Positions 51,807 through 61,130 are shown, counted from the stretch's first letter. The stretch: DNA of 64,000 nt from Nocardioides daejeonensis (GCF_003194585.1 NZ_QHKZ01000002.1:434001-498000), one strand, 5' to 3'. The notes: generated from the sequence alone by a model not told the origin. Program-made: numbers and translations.

Positions 51807-52602
51807 CGTCGATCACCCCGTTGAACTGGTCGGTCGCCGAGGTCGGCAGCGCGCCGCCGGCGAGCACCTTGGCTCCGATCGCGAAGGGGACGTCGGAGGC
51901 GAACTCCACGGTGCCGATGTCGCCACGCTCCTGCCGTTCCTCTCCCTCCGGTGAGCCTGAGACCGGGTCGGTCACCGCCAGGGTCAACAGGCCGCCGACG
52001 CGCGTGCACCGTACGGCGAGCCACCGGCCGCGCTCGATCGGTCCCGGCCACGCCACCACCACCGCTCCGTCGCTGCCCGCCACCCGGCAGGACGGGACCC
52101 CGTGGTCGAGCTGCAGCTTGAGCTGGGCGGTGTCGGCGAAGAGCCCGCGCTGCATCAGGTTGTCGCCGTTGTCGCTCGGATCGCCCTCGGACACCTCGTC
52201 GAGCTGGAAGGTGGCCCCGAAGCTGAAGTCGCGCTCGCCCGGGGAGAGCGCGTCGGCAGTGTCCCAGACCAGGAGCGCCGCTGACGGCGCCTCCGGGCTC
52301 CCGCCGTAGGCGGGCAGCCGAAGCGCACCGCCGTCGCCCGCCCCAGGGGCGAGGCGCACGCGGCCGCCGTTGGCCGTTGTCACCTCTGTCCGCACGCGTG
52401 CCGACCCGGCGTTGCGCACGTCGGGAAGCACGCTGCCGAACTCCGCGGTGACGTGGTCGAAGTCGAGCACGATCTCGGCGCTGCTCCCGGCCGACCCGGT
52501 CGGCGCCTCGGTAGGAGGCGCCGACCGCTCTGGCGAGCCCGCTGTCGCACCGCACGCGGCGAGCGGCAGCAGGGCCATCAGGCACAGGTACGGCGCGCGC
52601 AC
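51781..52602 (-). CDS. Exported lipoprotein with LamG/concanavalin-like domain
   Basis: 273 aa with lipobox LPLAAC (Cys17) and an Ala/Ser/Pro linker. The mature part has a lectin-like beta sandwich (FDHVTAEFGSVLPDV, FSFGATFQLDEVSEGDPSDNGDNLMQRGLFAD, GRWLAVRCTRVGGLLTLAVTD, FNGVIDDVFVA), close to LamG folds that bind sugars. GTG 52602 has GGTGAG upstream and lies seven bases after the stop of the large propeller gene. It is likely to bind a surface polysaccharide, an inference from fold and neighbours. Confidence 0.82.
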   Translation of the reverse strand: MRAPYLCLMALLPLAACGATAGSPERSAPPTEAPTGSAGSSAEIVLDFDHVTAEFGSVLPDVRNAGSARVRTEVTTANGGRVRLAPGAGDGGALRLPAYGGSPEAPSAALLVWDTADALSPGERDFSFGATFQLDEVSEGDPSDNGDNLMQRGLFADTAQLKLQLDHGVPSCRVAGSDGAVVVAWPGPIERGRWLAVRCTRVGGLLTLAVTDPVSGSPEGEERQERGDIGTVEFASDVPFAIGAKVLAGGALPTSATDQFNGVIDDVFVAVPG

Positions 52603-52609
52603 GGCGGAC

Positions 52610-55441
52610 TCACCCCAGCGCCAGGAGCACGCTGAACATGACCACCCGGGTGGCGGCAGGGTCGGTGACCGCCGTCCGGCCGGCAACGGGACCCGCCGGT
52701 TCGTCCGTGGCGCTGTCGGCGGCGACGGCGTAGATGCCGCCGCCACCTGCGCCCTGCGAGGCGCTCCGGCCCGTCATCGAGCCCGGAAGCGCCCAGCTCG
52801 TCTGCTCCGACGACTTGGCCGCCCAGTAGGTGTGCAGCCAGCCCGGCGCCGGCGAGGTCAGCGCCGGGGCGGTGTGCGGCGCCGCACTGGCCGTATCGAT
52901 CGCGGAGCCGTGCGCGGCGACCGTGACCTCCGCCCCCGTCGCCCGGTAGGCGCTGATGCTCAGGTCAGCCTTCGCGATCCCCGAGAGCTGCACCGAGACC
53001 ACCGACCCGGCGTCGGCTGCCGTTGCGCGGCGCGTCCACAGCCGGCCCTGCACGTTGCTGCCGGACTGGGCCTCGACCTGCGTCCAGCCACCGGGATCGG
53101 CGATCGACGGGCCGGTGGTGTTGACCGTCATCTCCAGCAGCAGCAGGTCGCCGGCCTCGACGGCGGCCGGCACGGTGACCCGGTGCACGGTCGCGTTGGC
53201 ATTCGCCGATGCCGCGGCGGCGAACGCGATCGCGGCTGCCGGTGCCGCCTGCACCTGGACCTGGTGGGTGACCTGCGCGACCGCTCCGTCATCGTCCGTG
53301 ACGGTCAGGGTCACCGGATACTGGCCCGCCGCCGCGAACGTGTGACCGACCGTCGTCCCGCTCCCACTGCCGCCGTCCCCGAAGTCCCAGGCGCGGCTGA
53401 CGACCTCGCCATCGGGATCCTCCGTGCCCGCGGAGTCGAAGGTGCAGGCCAGGTGGACGCAGGAGGAGGTGAAGGCGGCCTGAGGCGGCTGGTTGGGACC
53501 CGCGCCGTGGCCGGAGGCGTCCTGGAAGAGCACATGCGCGCGACCACTCCAGACGACGCCGTCGACGCCCGGCCCCGAGCGCACGCTCGCGGTGCCGGCG
53601 ACCGGCCGACCGGACTGCGCGCCTTGCGCCCAGTCGATCCGGCGCAGCGCACCGTCCGGAGTAGCCCAGTAGAGGGCGTCGCCGGTGCCGAACATGCCGC
53701 GCACCTGGGCGAAGTCGATGCCCCCCACGTTGCCGGAGGCGACCAGCCGCTTGGCACCCACCACGCCGCTCTGGGCCGTGAAGTAGCGGTAGTAGAGCTG
53801 GTTGCTTCCGGTGAGGGTGAAGTAGAGCCGGCCGGAGTCGTAGAAGAGGCCCGTCATCCGCGAGACGTCGGAGCGCCAGTCGGTGAACGGCACGACCAGC
53901 TCGCTGCCGTTGACCGCCTCGGCCGCGCCGAAGGTCGTCCCGTCGAAGCTGCGCCGGACGAACTGGCCGTCGGACTGGGCGAGGTAGAGCCAGCCGTTGA
54001 GCATGAACGCCCCGCGCACCGCGTTCCAGTCGATGCCGGCGCCCGGCACCGCCGCTGCCGCACCGACTGTCGTCAGCGTCACCGGGCGGCGTACCACTCC
54101 GGTGGCACCGATCGAGTAGACGTCGTTGGGCAGCTGCGGCGTGCTGGTCGCCGGGAAGACCAGGCCGTCCGGGCGCATCCGGGCGATGCGGCTCTTCAGC
54201 TGGTAGTTGCCGATCCGGTCGGTGTCGGAGGCGACCCACAGGCCCTGCGGGGTGTCGAGGAAGTCGAAGACCCCAACCCCCTTGGTGCGCCCCGGGTTCC
54301 AGGAGAACGGCAGGCCGTTGATCGGGTCGAGAGCAGCGATCCCCTCGCGCGCCACCGCGCCCTGGCCGGCGTTGTCGCCTCGGAACGCGTTGTTCTGCCA
54401 GCGGAAGTGGCCCCCGACGTAGACCACCGCATCGGTGACCTCGACGCCGTACGTGGTGTCGCCACCGGTGTAGTCCACCCAGGAGGGCTGCACCGCGGCG
54501 CCGGAGGCTCCGGTCTCCCAGCGGGCCGTGGTGTCGCAGGGCGCGTTGCTGCCGCCGTAGGCGCCGGTGGTGGAGACCACGAAGAAGGAGCCGTCGGGGG
54601 CGAAGTCGATGTCGCGCATGTAGCTGTCGAACGACTGCGAGCAGGCCTGCGTGTAGAAGCTGGTGCGGAAGTCGGCGGGGGCCGCCGCGGCACCGCCGAC
54701 ATCCAGCATCAGGAGCTGGTGGCTGGTGACGCCCTCCAGCGTGTCGAAGTTGCCGACCGCGACCAGGCGGTCACCAGAGGGGGTGATGTCGAACTTCAAC
54801 ACCTGGGTCACGCCGTCGTTGTGGATGCCGGCGACGGCCAGGCTCATGAACGGTGTGCGTGCACCGGTGGTGGGGTCCAACGTGGCGAGCGCGCGTTGGG
54901 CCTTGCCCCCGACGTGGGTGAAGGCGCCGCCGATCCACAGACGTCCGCGCGACATCCCGAGGTCGCGAATCTGCCCCGAGACGGTGCCCGCGTTGAAGGT
55001 CGACACGACCGATCCGTCGGAGATCCGGATCCGGGCGATCCGGTTGCGCGCGACGCCGCCGATGCTGGTGAAGTTTCCTGCCACGTAGACCGTCTGGCCG
55101 TCCCCTGCGTCGAGCACCTTCTGCACGGTGCCGTTGGGGTCGGGGGTGAACCCGGTGCGGATGACACCGGTGTTGGCGTCGAACGCCAGCAGGTTGCTGC
55201 GCGTCAGCACGGTCTGCGACCCGTCGTTGCGGGCCGTGTCGAACGTGCCGCCCAGGAGCACCGTGTCCCCGACGCGGGTCACGGAGAGCACGCGGCCGTC
55301 GAGGACGTGGGGAGTCCCGCTCGCCGCGACCTCGCTGGCGAGTCGACCGCCGGGAGTCGAGGCAGCGGTCGCCGGCAGCGCTGCGCACACCGGAAGGAAC
55401 AACACGAGGACCGGCAAGATGATGGAGAGAGATCTACGCAT
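52610..55441 (-). CDS. Large secreted propeller protein with PKD domain (paralog 1)
   Basis: 943 aa. Signal peptide 1-26 (RRSLSIILPVLVLFLPVCAALPATA). Residues about 35-640 contain many propeller-like units (LDGRVLSVTRVGDTVLLGGTFDT, AGDGQTVYVAGNFTSIGG, LWIGGAFTHVGGKAQRALATLD, WVDYTGGDTTYGVEVTDAVVYVGGHF). A PKD domain with WDFGDGGSGSGTTVGHTF lies at about 645-726, followed by a C-terminal beta domain (DLLLLEMTVNTTG, WTRRATAADAGS). Its last domain and the propeller part align with the gene at 55.6-58.1 kb, which lacks the PKD. A conserved motif lies 97 bases upstream of the ATG. Function is unknown; a cell-surface or polymer-binding role is an inference. Confidence 0.85.
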   Translation of the reverse strand: MRRSLSIILPVLVLFLPVCAALPATAASTPGGRLASEVAASGTPHVLDGRVLSVTRVGDTVLLGGTFDTARNDGSQTVLTRSNLLAFDANTGVIRTGFTPDPNGTVQKVLDAGDGQTVYVAGNFTSIGGVARNRIARIRISDGSVVSTFNAGTVSGQIRDLGMSRGRLWIGGAFTHVGGKAQRALATLDPTTGARTPFMSLAVAGIHNDGVTQVLKFDITPSGDRLVAVGNFDTLEGVTSHQLLMLDVGGAAAAPADFRTSFYTQACSQSFDSYMRDIDFAPDGSFFVVSTTGAYGGSNAPCDTTARWETGASGAAVQPSWVDYTGGDTTYGVEVTDAVVYVGGHFRWQNNAFRGDNAGQGAVAREGIAALDPINGLPFSWNPGRTKGVGVFDFLDTPQGLWVASDTDRIGNYQLKSRIARMRPDGLVFPATSTPQLPNDVYSIGATGVVRRPVTLTTVGAAAAVPGAGIDWNAVRGAFMLNGWLYLAQSDGQFVRRSFDGTTFGAAEAVNGSELVVPFTDWRSDVSRMTGLFYDSGRLYFTLTGSNQLYYRYFTAQSGVVGAKRLVASGNVGGIDFAQVRGMFGTGDALYWATPDGALRRIDWAQGAQSGRPVAGTASVRSGPGVDGVVWSGRAHVLFQDASGHGAGPNQPPQAAFTSSCVHLACTFDSAGTEDPDGEVVSRAWDFGDGGSGSGTTVGHTFAAAGQYPVTLTVTDDDGAVAQVTHQVQVQAAPAAAIAFAAAASANANATVHRVTVPAAVEAGDLLLLEMTVNTTGPSIADPGGWTQVEAQSGSNVQGRLWTRRATAADAGSVVSVQLSGIAKADLSISAYRATGAEVTVAAHGSAIDTASAAPHTAPALTSPAPGWLHTYWAAKSSEQTSWALPGSMTGRSASQGAGGGGIYAVAADSATDEPAGPVAGRTAVTDPAATRVVMFSVLLALG

Positions 55442-55537
55442 GAGGGGTAACGCACCCTTCGCCGAGTGGACAGCCCGAGGTGGACGACTCGACGCTAGGA
55501 GCCTGTGCTGCCGCTGGTTCCGGGCTGCGGGCGAACT

Positions 55538-55553
55538 TCCCTCATATCGGTGA
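55538..55553 (-). promoter_or_regulatory. Conserved upstream motif of paralog 1
   Basis: On the minus strand this reads TCACCGATATGAGGGA. It starts 97 bases upstream of the paralog 1 start codon. The near-identical TCACCGATTTGGGGGA lies at exactly the same distance upstream of paralog 2. Probably a binding site for a shared regulator. Confidence 0.55.
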
Positions 55554-55563
55554 TCCACGGTGC

Positions 55564-58122
55564 TCACCGGCCGACCACGACAGCCAGGTCGACGGTGCGT
55601 TCGACGCCCCGCACCCGCGCCTTCGGCAGCCGGTAGCGGCCCGCTGCGACCGGCGCTGCCGTGTCGAGCACCTGAACGCCGGGGTTCGCCGTCTGCGCCA
55701 GCCGTCGGCTGAGCAGCCGATCCGGTCTCCCCCACCGCACCTTGGGCCCCCCGGCGGTGGCCACGAAGCGGAGCACCCAGGAGCCGTAGCCCGCAACCGG
55801 CGTCGGCGCACGGGTGCCGCGACGGCCGCCCGACGTCGTGCTGTGCCGGGCCTGGACCCTGAGGTCGCCATCGGCCGAGCGCAGCACGACCAGGGTGAGT
55901 CGCAGGGCGCGACGGCGCGACGTCGTGACGGCGATCCGGCCTCCGACCTCACCGGTCGCCAGTCGGTGCGACCAGAGCCCGACCGCCAGCTGCGGCGTAC
56001 GCACCGCTGCCGCTCGCCGCCAACCGGCGGGCGCAACGAGCCGCGGCTTGCCGGCGCCCGCAGCGTGGAGGAGCACGAGGTCGCCGGGGCGAGCGCTCGC
56101 GGGCACCCGCACGCGGAGTCTCTTGGTGTGCGCGCGGCGTACGGTCAGGGGCCGACCGACCGGGTGAAGCGTGTACGGCGCTGCCCCCGTCACGTCAGGC
56201 CACGGCCCCGCCCCCACCCCCTCCTGGAGCACGAGCTGCACGGCCCCCTCCGACGCAGGAACCGTCGCACCGGGCAGCACCTGCGCCGCCGCAAGATCCG
56301 GACGGGCAGAGGAGGCGGTGCGCCGCCACGGGGCGCTCCACTGCCGACCCGACGCGTCGAGCCAGTGCAGGTGCTCGCCCGCCAGGAACATGCCGCGCAT
56401 CGTGGCGTACGGCGCCCCCTCGCCCCCGAGATCGGCGACGGCCCGTCGGGCACCCACCACGCCGCCGGCCGGCGAGAAGGCCCGGGTCCATAGGCGTGGG
56501 TCGCCGGCCAGGGTGTAGTAGACCCGGCCCGCGTCGTACACCAGTCCGGTGATCCGGCGGAGCTCGTCGCGCCACTGCGACAACGGAACCGTCCCGTCGG
56601 CTGCGGTCGCCGGCTCTGCAGCGCCGAGCCCGTCGCCCTGCCACGGGCTGCGACGCAGTACGGGTGCGTCGACGTCAACGTGGAAGACCTCGCCGTCGAG
56701 CACGAAGCCGGCGCGCATGCCCGTGAACGTAGGGCCGGTGGTGAGCTCACCGGCTGCGTCGGCCCCGACGGTGCGGCGGAACCCGGGAGCACCGCTGCCC
56801 ACCACGTCGGCCGGCAGGGTCGGTTGCCCGACCTGACGGATCGTCCTGCCCGTGGGTCGCATCCGGGCGATCCGACCGCGCAGCTGCCAGTTGATGCGGT
56901 CGGTGTCCGAGGCGACCCAGAGCCCGTCCGGGGTGGGCAGGAGGTCGAAGACCCCCACCCCTCGCGTACGGCCCGGGTTCCACGGCAGGGGCAGTCCGTT
57001 GAGCGGATCCAGCGCGGCGATGCCGGAGCGAGGGACCGCGCCACTGCCCGCGCGGTTGCGTCCCCACGGGTTGTTGAGCCAGCGGAAGTGCCCACCTACG
57101 TAGACAGCCGCGTCGGTCACGACAGCCGCCGTCATCGTGTCGCCGCCCGTCGCCGCCACCCAGGTGGGCGCACGCGTCCCTCCGGCGACCTCGAAGCGCG
57201 CCGCCGAGTCGCACGGACTGTCGGGGCCCTCGGCCCCGCCCGTGGTGACGGCGACGAGCCACTCCCCGGAGGGAGCGAAGGCGACATCGCGGAGATAGGT
57301 GGTGTTGGCGGAGGAGCACTGCGCCGCATAGAAGTCGGTCCGGAAGCCGGAGAGGCGGGCATGGGTGCCGGCGACGTCGAGCACGGCAAGCTGACGACGG
57401 GATGCGCCCTCGACGGTGGTGAAGTTCCCGACCAACGCGACCTGGTCGTCGCGCGCGTCGAGAGCGAGCACCTGGGTCACCCCGCCGTGATGGGTGCCCG
57501 CGATCCGCAGTCCCATCTCCGCGGTGAGCCGACCCGTCCCGGGATCCACGGTGGCCAGCGCGCGCCGGGCGCGGCCCGCGACGTGGGTGAACGCGCCGGC
57601 CACCCAGAGGCGGTCGCGCACCAGCGCGAGATCGCGGACCTGCCCGGTGATCGCACCGGCATCGAAGGAGCGGACCACCCCGCCGTCCTCCACCCGCAGG
57701 CGGGCGAGATTCTGGCGACGGACACCGCTGACGGTGCGGAAGTCGCCGGCGATGTAGACCGTCTGCCCGTCACCGGCAGCGAGCACCGTCGAGACGGGGC
57801 CGTCGACCACGGGCGCGAAGGCCGGCAGGACACGACCGGTCGCGGCATCGAAGGCGACCAGGTTGCGTCGACGCAGCACCCTCCCGGTGACGTGGTCGCG
57901 GACCCGACGGAAGTCGCCGCCGAGCACCATGGTGTCGCCGGCCCGCGTCACCGACTCCACGCGGCCGTCCAGGACGTCCGGGGTGTCACGGACCGCCACC
58001 TCCCCGGCCAGCTGGCCGCCGCCGACCACCGGCGGGTCGGGGGGCGGGTCGGCCACGGCGGGCGGTGGCAGGAGAGTCGCGAGACAGATCGTGGTGAGCA
58101 CGAGAGCGACGCGGCAGCGCAT
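55564..58122 (-). CDS. Large secreted propeller protein (paralog 2)
   Basis: 852 aa. Signal peptide 1-24 (RVALVLTTICLATLLPPPAVA). Propeller units mirror those of paralog 1: LDGRVESVTRAGDTMVLGGDFRR, AGDGQTVYIAGDFRTVSG, LWVAGAFTHVAGRARRALATVD, YVGGHFRWLNNPWG, LDPLNGLPLPWNPGRTRGVGVFDLLPTPDGLWVASDTDRI. It lacks the PKD domain but keeps the C-terminal module (LRVRVPASARPGDLVLLHAAG). The start ATG 58122 follows GGAGG. It is divergent from the polymerase gene across a 141-base spacer that holds the shared motif. Gene order and family likeness suggest both paralogs act on the same polymer outside the cell; not proven. Confidence 0.85.
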   Translation of the reverse strand: MRCRVALVLTTICLATLLPPPAVADPPPDPPVVGGGQLAGEVAVRDTPDVLDGRVESVTRAGDTMVLGGDFRRVRDHVTGRVLRRRNLVAFDAATGRVLPAFAPVVDGPVSTVLAAGDGQTVYIAGDFRTVSGVRRQNLARLRVEDGGVVRSFDAGAITGQVRDLALVRDRLWVAGAFTHVAGRARRALATVDPGTGRLTAEMGLRIAGTHHGGVTQVLALDARDDQVALVGNFTTVEGASRRQLAVLDVAGTHARLSGFRTDFYAAQCSSANTTYLRDVAFAPSGEWLVAVTTGGAEGPDSPCDSAARFEVAGGTRAPTWVAATGGDTMTAAVVTDAAVYVGGHFRWLNNPWGRNRAGSGAVPRSGIAALDPLNGLPLPWNPGRTRGVGVFDLLPTPDGLWVASDTDRINWQLRGRIARMRPTGRTIRQVGQPTLPADVVGSGAPGFRRTVGADAAGELTTGPTFTGMRAGFVLDGEVFHVDVDAPVLRRSPWQGDGLGAAEPATAADGTVPLSQWRDELRRITGLVYDAGRVYYTLAGDPRLWTRAFSPAGGVVGARRAVADLGGEGAPYATMRGMFLAGEHLHWLDASGRQWSAPWRRTASSARPDLAAAQVLPGATVPASEGAVQLVLQEGVGAGPWPDVTGAAPYTLHPVGRPLTVRRAHTKRLRVRVPASARPGDLVLLHAAGAGKPRLVAPAGWRRAAAVRTPQLAVGLWSHRLATGEVGGRIAVTTSRRRALRLTLVVLRSADGDLRVQARHSTTSGGRRGTRAPTPVAGYGSWVLRFVATAGGPKVRWGRPDRLLSRRLAQTANPGVQVLDTAAPVAAGRYRLPKARVRGVERTVDLAVVVGR

Positions 58123-58218
58123 AGTGACCTCCGGAGCCGGTCGGCGTCCCCCCACGGGCGCCGGCGTGCCTCCACGAGACCAGTGATCGCCCGGGTTGGG
58201 CGGTCCGGACAACACAGA

Positions 58219-58234
58219 TCCCCCAAATCGGTGA
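58219..58234. promoter_or_regulatory. Conserved upstream motif of paralog 2
   Basis: On the minus strand this reads TCACCGATTTGGGGGA, matching the site at 55538-55553 at 14 of 16 bases and starting 97 bases upstream of the paralog 2 ATG. It is 30 bases upstream of the polymerase start on the other strand, so one bound protein could control both sides. Confidence 0.55.
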
Positions 58235-58263
58235 CGTGCCGGCGGCCTCGTCGGCGTTGTCTT

Positions 58264-60420
58264 GTGCCTGTGTCGTCGGGGGTTGTGCAGCAGGGTGGTC
58301 GGTGGACAGCGCCGACCCGGCTGCTCGCCGTCCTCTTTCTCGGGTATCCGCTCTGGTGGGTGCTCGGCCTCGCGGCAGTGGTCCCGATCGCGGTGGCCGC
58401 GGCCGCAGCTCTCCGGCTGCACGGACGGCGGCTGGGTCCTGCTACGCAAGTCCGTGGCCCGCTGCGACTGCCAAGGCCTTCGCGACAGGAGCTGGACCTG
58501 CCACCGGGTGCGGTGCCGTGGCTCCTCTTCCTGCTATGCGTCGCGGGTGGCGTCCTGGTGCTCGGCACCGACGCGCCGGGCGCGGTGCCGGGCGGCTTCG
58601 GCTCCGGTCGCCTGCTGGTCTTCGGCTACCGCCTGGCGTGGTACCTCGCCTGCACCGCCCTGCTCCTCTGGTTGGTGAACACCTCCCGATCGCGTCTGCC
58701 GGACCGGACCGTCCACGGCATCGTCGGGAGCCTCTGCCTGGTGGCCACCGTCGGCGGCCTCATCGGCATGGCGTGGCCCCATCTGGCCTTCACCTCGCCG
58801 GTCGAGGCGGTGCTCCCGCACGGCCTGCGCAGCAATGCCTTCGTCGGTTCTCTGGTGCATCCGGAGGTCGCCGATGTGCAGCAGGTGCTGGGACGCGCGG
58901 AGGCACGGCCGAAGGCACCGTTCGCCTTCACCAACACCTGGGGCAGCGTGCTCGCGCTCTCGACCGTGTACGTCGTCGCCTGGGCAGGCGGCCGCGGACG
59001 GGCGGCACGGGTCGGGGTCGCGGCGCTGCTGCTGGTCGCACTGGTGCCCGCTGTGCACTCCCTCAACCGGGGACTCTGGGCCTGCCTGCTGCTCGGCGCA
59101 CTGGCCGGCACTGCGCTGGCCCTGCGCCGCGGACGCGGCCGGCACCTGCTGGTCGGCGCGGTGGTCGTCGGCCTGGTCGGCCTGGTGCTGCTCGGCCCGT
59201 TGGTCAGCATCGTCGGCGAGCGGCTCGCCCACCAACACAGCAACGAACGCCGAGGGAGCCTGGCCGCGACCACGATCTCGTCGGTGACCTCGGGCTCACC
59301 CATCATCGGCTTCGGGAGCACCCGCGACGTGCAGGGCAGCTTCGCCTCGATCGCCGGGGGTTCGCGGCCCGACTGCCCCGCCTGCGGCGTACCACCGCTC
59401 GGCACGCAGGGCCATCTCTGGCTGGTGCTCTTCTCGCAGGGCTGGTTGGGGGTCGCGCTCTTCCTGAGCACGCTGGCGTGCGCCCTGGCCCGCTGTTGGC
59501 GCTGCCGTACCACCAACGAGACGCTCGCCACGGTGGTGCTGGCGATGTTCGCCGTCCAGCTCTTCGTCTACGACACCCTCGGTCTGCCACTCCTGATGGT
59601 CGCGATCGCGGTCGGGCTGGTCGCGCGCGAGCAGCGCGGGAGTCGCCCGCTGGGGGCGTTGCGCACCGGTCGCCAGCTCCGGGAGCGGCTCCGGACGGCG
59701 GCCCCCGCGACCGTCGCCCTGGTCGCGCTCGGGGCCGCTGGTGCGGCCGTTGCCGCCCATCCGGCTGCTCCACGCGATCAGGCCACGCGCGTGCACGTCG
59801 CCCTCACGCTGCCGCCCGATCCGTACTCGGTGCCGGCCGTGACCGATCTGGTCGAGAGCAGGACACTTCCCCGGCGCGAGCTGCGCATGACGCTGGATAC
59901 CGAGGCAGCGCTGCTTCTCTCCGAGCGCACGTTGAGCAACGCCGCTGCCACGCTCGGGACCCAGGATCCCGGCGTCACGGTGCCGCTGCTCCGCGACTCG
60001 ATCGGTCTCGCTGCCGAGCCGCACACCCAGATCCTCCTCGTCACCGCACGGGCGGGGAGCGCCGCAGCGTCGCGGGCCCGCGCGCTCGCCGTCGTGGACT
60101 CCTACCTGGCGACGCGGCGGAGCTACGTCAGCGAGCGCCGCAACGACCTGCTCGCCCGACTCCGGCAGGACCTGCGCCGGGTCCTCCCGTGGGACCAGTC
60201 CAGCCAGGTCCTGATCGGCCGACTCACCAGTGCCGACGCCCGGGTGCGGGCGACGCCGGACGACGTCGGCCGGGTGGTCGCCGTCGACCCGGCCCGCACC
60301 GTGCCCGGCGACCTGGCCGTGCGCACCACCAGCGGAGCGGCGCTCGGCCTGCTGGTCGGAGCGGGCCTCACCGCGGTACGCCGACGCCGGACGCACGCGT
60401 ACGAAGGAGGGTCACGATGA
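58264..60420 (+). CDS. O-antigen ligase/polymerase-like protein fused to a Wzz-like segment
   Basis: 718 aa. The first about 490 residues hold some ten membrane helices with the Wzy_C/O-antigen ligase layout (ALSTVYVVAWAGG, PAVHSLNRGLWACLLLGALAG, a large outer loop GFGSTRDVQGSFASIAGG...HLWLVLFSQGWLGVALFLSTL). From about residue 505 a second part follows: VHVALTLPPDPYSVPAVTDLVESRTLPRREL, LLSERTLSNAAATLGTQDPGV, SRARALAVVDSYLATRRSYVSERRNDLLARLRQDLRRV and a last helix before the basic end, similar to chain-length (Wzz/YveK-like) proteins. A fused polymerase and chain-length control protein is implied. GTG 58264 is the chosen start, with no clear ribosome-binding site. It heads a run of three genes with 4-base overlaps. 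Confidence 0.8.
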   Translation: MPVSSGVVQQGGRWTAPTRLLAVLFLGYPLWWVLGLAAVVPIAVAAAAALRLHGRRLGPATQVRGPLRLPRPSRQELDLPPGAVPWLLFLLCVAGGVLVLGTDAPGAVPGGFGSGRLLVFGYRLAWYLACTALLLWLVNTSRSRLPDRTVHGIVGSLCLVATVGGLIGMAWPHLAFTSPVEAVLPHGLRSNAFVGSLVHPEVADVQQVLGRAEARPKAPFAFTNTWGSVLALSTVYVVAWAGGRGRAARVGVAALLLVALVPAVHSLNRGLWACLLLGALAGTALALRRGRGRHLLVGAVVVGLVGLVLLGPLVSIVGERLAHQHSNERRGSLAATTISSVTSGSPIIGFGSTRDVQGSFASIAGGSRPDCPACGVPPLGTQGHLWLVLFSQGWLGVALFLSTLACALARCWRCRTTNETLATVVLAMFAVQLFVYDTLGLPLLMVAIAVGLVAREQRGSRPLGALRTGRQLRERLRTAAPATVALVALGAAGAAVAAHPAAPRDQATRVHVALTLPPDPYSVPAVTDLVESRTLPRRELRMTLDTEAALLLSERTLSNAAATLGTQDPGVTVPLLRDSIGLAAEPHTQILLVTARAGSAAASRARALAVVDSYLATRRSYVSERRNDLLARLRQDLRRVLPWDQSSQVLIGRLTSADARVRATPDDVGRVVAVDPARTVPGDLAVRTTSGAALGLLVGAGLTAVRRRRTHAYEGGSR

Positions 60421-61130
60421 CGATGACCACCGCAGGACCGCCACGGATGATCTGGGCCCGGCTGGCTGTCGACCCGCTCGCCCGCCCGCTGGCGCACCGC
60501 CTGGCACCGCTCCCGGGCGTCACCCCCAACCGGATCACCGCGATGGCGTTCGGACTCGCCCTCGGTGCGGCCGCCTGCTTCGCGACCGGCTCCTACCGTT
60601 GGGGTGGGCTGCTCTTCCTCGCGCGCTACTTCTTCGACTGCGTCGACGGGATGGTGGCCCGAGAGCAGGGCACCGGTTCGGCGCGCGGCGCCGCCCTCGA
60701 CATCTCCGCCGACGTGGTGGGCACCCACGTGGTGGCGGCCCTGCTCACCTGGCGGCTCCTCACCGACGGCCACCTCGCCCCCGGTCCGGCGCTGGGCCTG
60801 CTCGCCCTGCTCGGCATCCACAACTGGGCGCTGGGGCACCGCAAGCACCTGGCCGAGCGTGCCGGGCTCGGCGACGGCGGCTTCGACCATCGATGGCACC
60901 TGCCCGGCCTGCGTGCCTGGACGGCGTACGCCGACCGGCTCGGCATGGCCGCCTTCCCCTGGGTCCTGGAAGTCGAGATCATCGTCTTCGGTCTCGCCCC
61001 GCTGCTGCTGCCGGCCGACCTGCTGGCCTGGTCCGTCTGGTTCGGCTGTGCCGGCTACGGCGTCGTCGCCCTGGTCACGCTCGGGCGCATCCAGCGGATC
61101 GCCGCACGAGAGCCCCGGGAGCTGCCGTGA
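60417..61130 (+). CDS. CDP-alcohol phosphatidyltransferase family protein
   Basis: 237 aa membrane enzyme. The full motif DG-x2-AR-x8-G-x3-D-x3-D is present in DGMVAREQGTGSARGAALDISAD. Six or so helices surround it. Members transfer a phospho-alcohol head group from CDP-alcohol to another alcohol. ATG 60417 overlaps the polymerase stop (ATGA) and has GGAGG before it. In this setting it may prime or link the polymer via a phosphodiester or make a lipid carrier; the acceptor is unknown. GTGA coupling with the next gene strengthens the operon. Confidence 0.9.
   Translation: MTMTTAGPPRMIWARLAVDPLARPLAHRLAPLPGVTPNRITAMAFGLALGAAACFATGSYRWGGLLFLARYFFDCVDGMVAREQGTGSARGAALDISADVVGTHVVAALLTWRLLTDGHLAPGPALGLLALLGIHNWALGHRKHLAERAGLGDGGFDHRWHLPGLRAWTAYADRLGMAAFPWVLEVEIIVFGLAPLLLPADLLAWSVWFGCAGYGVVALVTLGRIQRIAAREPRELP

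Noticed and set aside
53170-53240. Repeat-rich stretch in paralog 1 considered as CRISPR-like
   Set aside because: It is simple Ala-rich coding sequence; no direct repeats with regular spacers were found here or anywhere in the window.
56680-60420. 1246-codon plus-strand gene covering the polymerase
   Set aside because: Its first 500 codons lie opposite the clear signal-peptide propeller gene and have no recognisable features. Only the part from 58264 on looks coding.
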